Assembly: GCA_003024985.2 (NCBI GenBank)
Contig: PXIH01S0009602.1
DNA from: Euperipatoides rowelli
Lineage: Eukaryota > Onychophora > Udeonychophora > Euonychophora > Peripatopsidae
Reading direction: 5' to 3' (one strand)
DNA: 17,140 nucleotides
Numbering within the stretch: position 1 is the stretch's first letter; the number at the start of each line of letters is the position of its first letter. Under the pieces are notes generated by a model. That model saw only the letters and a list, made by a program, of their open reading frames with translations. It was not told the DNA's origin and did not search any database. Of the stretch, positions 8,015-16,955 are shown piece after piece. A program made the position numbers and the translations under genes.

Positions 8015-8280
8015 AATTTATATTTAAATTTGGTTTTAAAATTACCAAGACCACCTGTGAGTTTAATATACAGTATTTTAGGATCAAAATTATATTGCTG
8101 AAAATACAGCACGAGTAGGCCTATTAACTCTACTGAGCAAAGTTCATTCAATATTAATTTTAGAAAAAGTCTTTCTAACAGATATTTGTGAATAAGATCT
8201 TATTTTTAGATTATATTTTCAATATAAATAGGACAGTGGGCTACAGTAATATTATATGGAATAAAGTAAAGGATTATACC

Positions 8281-8700
8281 GACTAGGACTTGATCGTCCT
8301 AGGTAGCTTAAGATGGTCCAGGTCTGTCAAGATGCTCAGCTCTTCACTCATGATGTAACGGGTTTAAGATTTTTTCCCCAACTGCCCAGATTAGCCTGGG
8401 GTAGAGTTCGAAATCTGGTGTTTTTCCCATCTGTCAGATATCATTGTCCAGAAAGCTGCTGGAGAATGCTTGCGTGAGGAGATGTTGAGAGCAGGAAGTA
8501 GATTGTTCTGGAACCATATGTAAAGCGAAAGTGGTTGGTGCAAAGCTGTCAAGTTGTATTTTGTATATCCAGCTGTTTTTAGTGAGGGAAGTGGCAGAAG
8601 AGCTGCGTACGGACCAGGTTAATGTTGAATGTATTATTGACAGTTTGCAAGATTGTAGATTTAGTCAGTTTCACAGATGACGATGTGTGAAGATAATTTG
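8281..8700. other. Patch of balanced base composition, unrecognised, possible exon fragments
   Basis: It is richer in G and C than its surroundings. On the minus strand an ATG (about 8352) opens 22 codons reading MSEELSILTDLDHL... then stop near 8286, with protein-like composition. On the plus strand LFLVREVAEELRTDQ (about 8571-8615) sits between an AG (TATATCCAG) and a GT (CAG|GTTAAT). Both could be exons of opposite genes or chance. CCAGATT/AATCTGG (8386-8392/8412-8418) is a small inverted repeat. GAGTTCGAAATC near 8404 resembles a tRNA B box, but no cloverleaf fits. Confidence 0.2.
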
Positions 8701-9776
8701 AATGTATAGCTCACTACTCTTATTAGCATTTTACCTTCTAAGCTTCACTGCCTCTAATTACCGTGATTGATTGATTTATGAAACATAGAAGTTTATTTCA
8801 TTTGCATTAAAACTCAACAGGTGATTGATTTTGACATGTGACTTGTTTCTTAAGATAAAATATACTAATATGACGATTAGATTTATAAATGCAAATGCAT
8901 TTATAAATACAACAAATATTTATTTAATTTAAACAAGAGCGATCTGCTCTGACTATTTAAATGTGGTTTTTAAATTATTTAAAAGAAAACTTAAGAGAAT
9001 GTGGTTTTATTATTTAAAATAGGATTTGAATAAAATAATATTACAGATATTAATAGGCTTTGCTATTAATACATTTAATTATTATGAATGAAGTTTATTT
9101 TTATAATAAATATAAAATGTATTAGCATTATTTAAAATATGATTAGCCTACATTATCATAATGTTGATATACAGTATAGTAAGCTATAGGCCTACAGAAA
9201 TAAACAATATACATTATCATTATGGTTGAAGTAATAAATATGCAAAGCACTTTTATGCAGAACACTTAAGCAAGTGATGTTTACGATGTTTATGATATAC
9301 AGCACAGGTTATGTTATGAGTATATACAGTAGGCTAATTCATACATAGCTTGATAATATTTGATACTGAGTCAAAGGTGAGGGAGTAGGTTTGTTATATG
9401 TGTTTGTAGCCTAGTAAGGAACAAAAGGCATATTACACAGGTTGAGTAAAATGAAGGTTAAAAATTTATTTTCCAATCTGCTTACAACAGGATAACTAAT
9501 ATTTTCAAAAATGTCTAAATAATACAATACGAGACATGATGAGACAAATCCCATCGAAAGGTAGACAATTAGCAAAAAGCTCATTTCTCTTTTTTCATCT
9601 TTTCTCTTTTTAATACAGTCATGTATTTACCTTTAACCCAACACACACATGCTAACACATAATTAGCATAATTAATGAAGTATTGATTGAATCATCTGTA
9701 TTAAATCAGTGGCATCAATCACTGTTCACATTGTACAGTTGATCAAGTTTTTGATTACAAGTGAATGACGATTAAT
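8701..9776. other. AT-rich non-coding DNA
   Basis: No gene was seen. ATTTATAAATGCA (8881-8893) and TGCATTTATAAAT (8896-8908) form a perfect 13-bp inverted repeat with a 2-nt centre. TAGGCCTA lies at 9187-9194, and TACAGTA at about 9173 and 9324. The rest is A/T-rich and simple. Confidence 0.5.
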
Positions 9777-10036
9777 TCACTCAATACAGGAAAGTGGTTT
9801 TGGATTGTAATAACGTTCTAAAATATTAAATTTTTCATCTAAACTTTTATCTTTTGGTTTAACAGGAGCGATTAAGTGACATAATAAATTTAATGATTTG
9901 CTTCCTATTACGGTGGGCACAGTGGGGAGTTTTAATTTCTCATTCACTTTATTTGTTTCCAAGTAAATCTCATTTACTCAACATATCTGACCCAACTTGT
10001 AAGAGACGCATTAAAAGTTTCAGATCTTGTTCCATT
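9777..10036 (-). pseudogene. Ty3/Gypsy-type retrotransposon gag fragment, decayed
   Basis: Gag forms the particle that packages the retrotransposon RNA. On the minus strand 9962-9777 encodes LPTVPTVIGSK, then HLIAPVKPKDKSLDE and YYNPKPL. This is the conserved order of gag of Ty3/Gypsy elements of invertebrates (TVIG..., then the AP.KP...S..E and H..PKP segments). Just upstream in another frame (about 10035-9962) is SWVRYVE, stop, MRF, matching the W..Y.ER..F region that normally precedes it. There is an in-frame stop (9974-9976), a frameshift near 9962 and loss of the frame after PKPL at 9777. No pol, primer-binding site or LTR was recognised around it, so this is an isolated, dead fragment. 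Identification is from memory of the family. Confidence 0.75.
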
Positions 10037-11335
10037 ATTATTTATTAAAAACAATTATCGTCGCCAATTCTATAAGAATAATGATATGCTGAACATTATA
10101 TAGAATAAATAACTCTTCTGTTATTTAATAACACAAAAAAGATGGTATGTCTATAAACAGAAAAATATAGCACATTTTCTCAAATAAGAGAACAGGACTA
10201 ATAATAATGTTCTAAAGTGCATGGCTGATGTATAACATCAATGGATAGTGTTCTTATCGATTTTGAATGTGGTATCGATATACATTTTTTTTTCTTGCCT
10301 TGACAAAAAATTAATTTTATTTTGGAGATGGTAAAACTGGCTAATGTAAATTTTGAGTCTGCTGTAAGCTACAATGGGCCAATTTTAACTGTTCATGTCA
10401 CATGATTAATATTGTATTTTTATGTTTTTTTTTAAATATTGTCCTTTTAAAGTAATCTAGTTCATATTTTAGCCTTGAATTATTTTTAAATTGCACTAAT
10501 AATCAATGGTGAATTTGGTTTTTAGATAGCAGGATTAATTTTTCGTTTAGCTATAGTAGCTTATATATTTAAATTATTTAAAAAAAAAAATGAATATTGA
10601 AATTTGAAGAGTTGGCTTTTATTAGAACTTTTTTTTTCATTGTCTGTTTTTTTTTTTCAAATTTAGTTTTCTGATAATCGATTTTTATAATCTAGGTAAA
10701 GTTTTTTAAAAAAAGAAAATTTCTTTATTAAAAATAATGATGTTCTTATTTGCATACAAAGTCAATTCTGAGCTTAATACCATTTGCATTATCAGAGCTT
10801 TGAATGGTATTGATTTTATTTTTCCTTATTTAAATATTTTTCATTTTACCTCTTTATTTCCTTCTCTTTGTAATAAAGCCAGTTTTTGCTATTAGAATTC
10901 TATTTGATTAGGGACTCTATTGTTAGACTAAGATATTACTCATGATTTTTTAACCATTTAATAACTATTTGCTCATCATACTAGCCTACCATATATTTAA
11001 CAATAGGAAAAAATGAAAGGTTAAGCAATAATGCATTNATTTTTTTTTATCTTTACATAAATAAATATCTGTGTTTTAATTAACGTTATACAATTATGAA
11101 ATATCACAAAGTCTAATTTTGAAAAAAACCCACGTCTTATAGCCGAGTTAAACTTTGATTTTAAGACAATGAAAAAATTTAATTTTTTATTTTTACAGAG
11201 GCATTACTGATCCATATGCAGAAAAGAAGATAAGTCTTTGAAATGAGAAAATCGTGATTAAAGATATATATAACGTAAAAAAAAATAACTAAATCGCTTT
11301 TCTGACCTTTGAGCAGCCCTATCCATCGATTGATA
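10037..11335. other. Long AT-rich non-coding stretch
   Basis: It is made of A/T runs and simple sequence and includes an unresolved base at 11038. A minus-strand frame at 11179-11370 is low-complexity and overlaps the next feature only as a shadow. No element was recognised. Confidence 0.55.
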
Positions 11336-11480
11336 TTACTGTTCATTTGCAATATTTTGTTTATTACCATTGTTCATCTCTTCGGGTAAAGGTTTTCTAT
11401 CATTAATATCAGCCATTTCTATTAAATAAAATGTGGCAATTGCAACTATTTTTACCTTCACCGTAGTAAAATTCCGCCAT
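11336..11480 (-). CDS. Possible 5' end of a minus-strand gene (first exon), speculative
   Basis: On the minus strand an ATG at 11416-11414, in context GAAATGG, opens 26 codons of protein-like, charged composition (MADINDRKPLPEEMNNG...) before a stop at 11336. A GT donor (CAATG|GTAATA) lies at 11367-11366. Slightly upstream, AGATGGCGGAA (about 11483-11473) resembles the YY1 motif common at animal 5' ends and start codons. It could itself start MAEFYYGE, followed by the good donor GAAG|GTAAAA at 11456/11455. Five CpGs cluster in 11461-11520 within a CpG-poor region. These signs together suggest a promoter and first exon, but the ORF is tiny and no downstream exon or homologue is recognised. It may well be chance. 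Confidence 0.2.
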
Positions 11481-12209
11481 CTGCTTACGATAATTGAGGC
11501 TTTGTTGCCGATCTCCGATTGCTATCAATAATGCATCATATTATTAACTTCTATATTAGTATTCTGCCACACCTATTTTTACATATTAACAGCATTACTG
11601 GTGGACAAACAACCTTTCACAAAACTAACATACAGAATTAAGAAATTTTGTATGTCAGTTTGCGTATCAAGAGTAACCAAACTTATAAGAATTACAAAAA
11701 AAAAAATCAATCTAATGTTGAGCTTGTCGTGGTATTATTGTTCCTGTTTTTTAATTCTTCAATTTAATTTTATTGTGGTTTCTCAAATTATTTGTTTGAA
11801 GCTTTATGTAATACAGTCAGATACTGTCTTCTTTTCAACTTTAAACCTCCCTTCTGCAATGGCCACTCAAGAAATTATTCGAGTGTCATCTTTATTTCTC
11901 TACAGATGTCTTTCTCCTTTTATAATTGATTATTTTAAGCAAATGTGTCAGGATTTCAACTACATAAATGTTGAGTATAAGGGCTTTTTTTAAGCTTTAT
12001 TTATGGTCAAGTTTTGTTGGGTCAATGAATAATTATTTTGAAATATTTTGGTTTTCTTCATTCAATTTCTTTGAATATTAATTAAGCAAGTATTATATTA
12101 CTATAGGCTAGTAATTTAAATATTTTTTTTATGACTAAGGACTCTAAAGGTTTTCTTTTAGTGAAAATTAAGGGAAGGATTGTATATTGGATAATTTTTT
12201 TTTAAATGT
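11481..12209. other. Non-coding DNA
   Basis: The CpG-bearing part 11481-11525 belongs with the speculative promoter described for 11336-11480. The 130-codon plus frame at 11601-11993 is rich in I, L, F, C and S with no domain, and starts at GTG. It looks like a chance frame in AT-rich DNA and is not called as a gene. Confidence 0.45.
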
Positions 12210-12345
12210 CTAAAGACTGGTTCACGACATTAAGTCATGGCAAAGTTAAGTCAACCAATCACAGCAAAACTGTTTTTGGACTGAGAACTTTGACTTGAAA
12301 CTTTAGAATAGGAAAAATCCTATTTTCCCATAACTTTGACTTAGA
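12210..12345. repeat. MITE-like fragment with CCAATCA and repeated AACTTTGACTT
   Basis: AACTTTGACTT occurs at 12286-12296 and 12332-12342, flanking a hairpin AATAGGA-AAAA-TCCTATT (12307-12324). The left side, from GACTGGTTCACGACATT through AAAGTTAAGTC, then CCAATCACAGC (12255-12265), has the style of the ends of non-autonomous DNA elements common in aquatic animals. A matching right terminal repeat was not found, so it is probably partial. Confidence 0.35.
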
Positions 12346-13090
12346 AAAGAAAGAACAAAAGAACATCTAAACATCAACAAGCTGCACAGAATATTATTGA
12401 GAAACGATGCACGATTATTTTACAGTACGGTACAATTCTGTTATTAATATTTTGAAGCATTATATACATACCATAGACAAAACAAGTGACACGCAAAAAA
12501 GTTATAATTAAGCCAGTTAGATTTACAATATTATTATCACATGTTTATTTACCTTTCAATTTTTTTAAGCAGAAAAGAAATCACCAGAGCTAATAAATTT
12601 AATGTTACGAGTTAAAAAAGTTAAAATTATTGAAATTTTTCATTTAAGTTTTGAAAATTACTTCGTCTTTTCTTCCATATTTTCCATTATATTGTGTTAT
12701 TAGGATTTAGGCTATTGTTCAATGTGCTTAGTCATCCCCCCCCCCCTCATCTTTACCAGGCCATTAAAAAATAAATAGACACTTCATAGTTATGTCATGT
12801 GTATTCTACTGGGTTTTTACGAATCAGAAGTGAATTAGACTCTAAAGATATTTAATTACAAATTAAATAATTAAAGTAAATTTAAAATAGCCGTAGTTTA
12901 CAGCTATTTAATTATTTTATCGTGCTTTTTTTTATAATTCGTGCAAATACCCATCTGTCGTTTTTCTGCAGGTTTTAAAATTATTTTACACATGAAAGAC
13001 GTGTCTAGACGTGTTAATGTGATCTCTAGTGAAACCAAGCTAACTTGACATTGGATAAATTATTGTGTGAATGGCTGGCTGCATTATCGA
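12346..13090. other. AT-rich non-coding DNA
   Basis: No gene was seen. It contains an 11-C run (12736-12746) and scattered A/T runs. TACAGTA and TACGGTA words overlap near 12421-12431. Confidence 0.55.
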
Positions 13091-13721
13091 CAGGGCTGTA
13101 CTGGGGGGGGGGGGGGTATACGACTGTATAGGGAATATACCCACTTCCTTATTATAATAAATACAGTATAGCCTACTTACTTCCAGAACCTATAACGCTC
13201 AGAGTATATTGTAAAAATATAGTATACCCATTTCTAAATATTACAAAAATAATATATAGATTAAAAAAAACATTATTAAAATCATTCAATTATTAAAAAC
13301 ATATATTTATATGCTATATATTTATTAATTATGCAATAACTTATGATTAACTGGCTAGTCAGCGGATATGATTATTAGCTTACAATTGTCTAATTTGTCC
13401 ATATTTAAAGACAAAATCTTGTTAGTAAAATTACATTTTAAAGAAATATAAATTGCACAAAATTGATGTCTTATTTACCATTCGGCATTCTTACTGACTT
13501 TTTAAAATGTCATTAATTAGATAGGACTCATACCAGAACATAAAGCCAGTGTTCAATATTGCCTTTTTCAGGCTTTGTAAATAAACCTCTCCCTAGATAC
13601 ATCTAAAATCTGTTGCAACTATCAAATTTGTGATTAGCGTCTAAAAAAAATAAGCTTATCAAAATAAAAGACCAATTACTGTACCGGTATGCCCACTTAC
13701 AATTTTGCGACTACAGCCCTG
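13091..13721 (+). mobile_element. Non-autonomous DNA transposon-like element, copy 1
   Basis: It starts CAGGGCTGTACT and ends ACTACAGCCCTG (inverted), a 12-bp terminal repeat with one mismatch at about 13091-13102 and 13710-13721. The first 250 bp are shared with a second copy at 16733-16955: GTATAC-rich start, ATACCCACTTCC, AAATACAGTA, TACTTACTTCC, GATTAAAAAA, CATTATTAAAA and TTTATATGCTAT in order. CAGGG ends and about 630 bp length would suit a hAT-type non-autonomous element. However, the 8-bp flanks do not match, so no target duplication is claimed. No transposase remnant was recognised inside. It carries a 14-G run (13103-13116) where copy 2 has 5 G. Confidence 0.65.
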
Positions 13722-14109
13722 TCTCTTCATTAGGCCATTTATAAATGTGTCTTTTCACAATTAAGCAATAACATTTTCTTTCTCACTGTATTCAATTATT
13801 TTAACTCTATCATTTAATGCTAATCCAACGTTTCTTGTTAGCCATTATTGATGTAGCCAAAAAGCACATAGTAATGATAGAAATTTAAAAAGCTGTTTAT
13901 ATATTTAAAAAAAGAAAAAAAAAAGACACCAAACTCTTGAATATGCTATAATATGTATAAATACAGTTAATCTAGTTAAATGAAAGCTGTGTAACAATTA
14001 AATAAAAATAATTTTTTTTTATAATTTTTATTTTCATTTCTAATGTTATGTGTAAACAATTCAATTAAAATAATTTATTTCAAAAGTTGGGTAATCTATT
14101 TTTTCCATT
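13722..14109. other. AT-rich non-coding DNA
   Basis: Long A and T runs and no element. TTTTTTCCATTTTAACAG at 14099-14116 resembles a 3' splice site on the plus strand at the edge of the next patch. This is too weak to call an exon. Confidence 0.5.
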
Positions 14110-14770
14110 TTAACAGCTGACGAAGTCCATTTCCTCATTGACAGGTTCCAGCTTATACAAGTTTAAAATAGGCCTATATGAAATGCTTTGGCTATCCATT
14201 TTGCTGGGACTAAAAAGAATTTCCATTTTGTACAAGATTCCATTTATACTGGATCCATTTTGAACAATTTTTGCTGTACGTGTGCATACAATACATATTA
14301 AGTAAGACTTCTGAATGATTTCTGATGGAACCAAAAGTCAGACAACAGAATCAAAAGTGCCATTTGGGACCTGTTAAAAGCTCATGTCAGAAAACACCAC
14401 ATTATTATACTATCACATGAACCAGAAGTGACAGAACGGGACCAGAGTTGTCATCCAATTTGCAGTGTAGCCTTAAGTCAGATGACTTCACTGTCCATGC
14501 TCTGAGATACTATATAGCCTACACTTTTTGGAGGAAATGCCTGTGCACATTAATCCTATTTCCGGCAGAACTGGAATTCATTGAATCGAACCATAAATAG
14601 TATTTGATTCCGGGAGGAAGCAAGTCAGCAAACACTTCTGGAACATATGATGTGACATGAATATAACTTCTGTCGTAAATACCCCAAAGTGGTAAGGGTT
14701 TTCTCCATGAACAGGGCATGCTCTGTGAGGTAGTGCAGACTCTTACATCAAACATGGTCAGAAGTAACTT
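14110..14770. other. Patch of balanced base composition with two open minus-strand frames, unrecognised
   Basis: Two minus-strand frames are open: 14755-14519 (78 codons, extendable upstream without a stop by 12 codons to about 14791) and 14334-14110 (74 codons). The first has protein-like composition (PCSWRKPLPLWGIYDRS, SYVPEVFADLLPPGIKYY) with W, P, Y and C in spacings like an extracellular domain, but I cannot assign a family. An AG (CACCTTAG) lies just upstream at about 14793. Between the frames, GAACC(A)-AAAGTCAGACA and GAATCAAAAGTGCC / GAACCAGAAGTGACAG are diverged repeats of one short word (14330-14440). TCCATTTTG-like words recur at about 14195, 14221, 14240 and 14255. It may be an exon or old duplicated exon, a UTR, or a repeat. 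Confidence 0.25.
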
Positions 14771-15801
14771 CAGACTTACTAAGGTGGGTTAGGCTGGAAA
14801 TCATATGACATGGGTTCCAATCTGTCTTTCCCATTTACGTACAGTACAGTATATTAATTTCTAGCTTAGGCCCTAATATAGTCAAATTAATGTAGGCTAT
14901 ACTTAATGAATTATAAACATGATAAATTATAATGAAAAACCTCTAAATTAACCATTGTTTAAATTTAACTTTTTTATTTCTGTTTTGTATAAAATAGAGA
15001 ACATTGAGTAAAATTTTAATCTAAAAAAACAAATTGTTAGAAGATAACATCTTATAGTTGTTTTAAATTTAAAAATGTCTGTTTAAATTTTTTTATTGTT
15101 TCTTCCTTATAAAAAGAATTGTTCGCAGAATTATGGTGATAATTATCTAATTGTTGTTTATTTTTGTTTTAATTTAATTATCTAAAATGAGTTTTCTGAG
15201 TGCACCCTGAAGTTTTCTTCTTCTGTTTATTTGTCTGACAGCTGTAATGATGTTGCTAGACAGTAAATCTATTGATATAATGCTTAAGTTATGAGATGAT
15301 TAACTAAATCGACTATAATTGCCTCTGTACCACTTAAAAAATGATTAAGAAATGTTGGTTTGTTTACAGTGGATTTACCAGATTTGTGTTAGTTGGCTGT
15401 ATTAAGGCTACTCGTGTAAGTTCCTAAGCTACATTTCATAGATTTTTCTAACAAAGAAACCGAACCTATTGATTATATCATTTATTCATCCAATTTGATT
15501 AATGTTACCTAAAGCAGAAATGAGAGCGAATCAATCAAAACATCATAAAATATTGAGTATATTTACAGCATATAATTTATTCATGAACCTCTGAATCACA
15601 TTATCTAGTCTAGTCTTTTATTTTACTTGCTTTTAAATCTCTCTCTGATAAGAGACAACAATAGTATTTCAATTCTAAACACAAACTCAAATAGATGAGT
15701 CATAACAATAGATGTTTGGAGTCCTGGGACAATTTATGGAAAAAATAAATAAAAAGAAGCTTTAAGTCCATGATTGTTTGTAATATTTAAAATCTTTGGG
15801 A
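14771..15801. other. AT-rich non-coding DNA
   Basis: No gene or element was seen. It contains overlapping TACAGTA words (about 14839-14853) and TAGGCTA near 14891. Confidence 0.55.
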
Positions 15802-16154
15802 TGCATGAGAGCATAGTCGTAAGGTGGAAATTTTTTCAGGTGGGGGGAGGGGGCTCCTACAGAACTGTAACATTGGTCTTACAAGTTATGTTTATGTTAG
15901 ATAGATTTTGAGAAGCTTTTTTTTTGCTTGTAAGTATACGTTTGTTCTAGTATTTGATAAATCTGAAATTAATTAAACTTTTTTTTTAGACGGAAATGTA
16001 TAGACATTTATTACAATTGCCTAACGTTATATTAAATACTTAGCTTTTGGGTTGGTCTCATTTTTACAAAGGGGTTGCAGGTTGTTAATTAAAACATTTT
16101 GTGGGGTTTAAATCCCCAAATCCCCCCTCCCTCTTGTACACCCTTGCATGAGAG
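15802..16154 (+). mobile_element. G-rich dispersed element flanked by a 10-bp direct repeat
   Basis: TGCATGAGAG occurs at 15802-15811 and 16145-16154, enclosing 333 bp. The left interior has CATAGTCGTAAGGTGG, AAATTTTTTCAGG and a G6-A-G5 run (15842-15853). The right interior has GGGGTTTAAATCCCC (about 16103-16117), then AATCCCCCCTCCCTC and TTGTACACCCT. Complementary G-rich and C-rich runs thus sit near opposite ends. Repeats with ends of this style (TTTTTTCAGGGGGG... / ...CCCCCCT..CTACGCCC) are widespread in aquatic animals in my memory, but I cannot name the family. The 10-bp repeat at both boundaries is strong evidence for insertion. The remnant is non-coding. Confidence 0.65.
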
Positions 16155-16732
16155 AGAAACGTTTTAAACATAATACTACTAAAATAAAAATATTTTTAGC
16201 TTCATTTATTATCAAAGACTATTACAATTACATTCCATTTTAATGGATATTACTATTATTTCAACAGAATTTAGGCTTATTTATATTTTTATGGAACAGT
16301 CCGTTTTAATTGTCTCGTAAACGCAGATGTGTGTGTAAAGTTGTTCATAGTTTTCTGCAGGGTCGGGTCCATAATTAATGAAATATCTCTATCTATACAA
16401 TAGCCAATTATATTCTCTTATTATTTCCATCAGTTGTTATGTTTTTTAGTTTATGCATCAAAATGAATTAAAAAAAAACGTCTAGTATTGTGTAAAATAT
16501 TTTATTTTTACTTTATTTACTGCTTTACGAAAATCCATTTTCAAATACAATGTTTTCAAACTAAATCATTCAGGACAAAAACAACATTGTGCCACTTTAC
16601 CTAGCAAACCTCATATGATTTCTTCAATGACTAACATGACAAAGAGCAAACGGATAGGTCTGCTTAAAAGTTGAATTTTTTTCAATAATTACAGTTAATG
16701 ACGGATGGCTATCCATCTTTTAATTGTGCTGC
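16155..16732. other. AT-rich non-coding DNA
   Basis: No gene or element was recognised between the G-rich element and the second CAGGGCTGTA copy. Confidence 0.55.
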
Positions 16733-16955
16733 AGGGCTGTAGTGGGGGTATACGGTGGTATACAGAGTATACCCACTGCCTTGTTTTAAGAAATACAGTA
16801 TACTTACTTCCTGAAGCTATAATGTTAAATCTTAAAAAAAAGAATGTATCTTACTTTATAGATTAAAAAAAAAAACATTATTAAAAACATCCATTAATAA
16901 AAACGTCATATTTATATGCTATGTATTTATTAATTTTGCAATAAATTACAATTAG
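16733..16955 (+). mobile_element. Non-autonomous DNA transposon-like element, copy 2 (partial)
   Basis: It starts CAGGGCTGTAGTGGGGGTAT and follows copy 1 (13091) through ATACCCACT, AAATACAGTA, TACTTACTTCC, GATTAAAAAA, CATTATTAAAA, TTTATATGCTAT and TTTATTAATT. Similarity ends near 16955. No inverted end (ACTACAGCCCTG) is present before the window ends at 17140, so the copy is 3'-truncated or continues beyond. Between TACAGTA (16794-16800) and TACTTAC it lacks the 5 bases that give TAGCCTA in copy 1. Confidence 0.65.

Noticed and set aside
7888-8151. 87-codon minus frame across the hairpin
   Set aside because: Its middle is encoded by the two hairpin arms and the rest is A/T-rich low complexity.
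11601-11993. 130-codon plus frame, the longest in the window
   Set aside because: Starts at GTG, with an AT-driven composition (I, L, F, S, C) and no motif or neighbouring coding signal. Such length is plausible by chance in both-strand scans of 17 kb.
13083-13729. 8-bp hAT-type target duplication around copy 1 of the CAGGGCTGTA element
   Set aside because: The flanks ATTATCGA and TCTCTTCA do not match, so the hAT assignment is left open.
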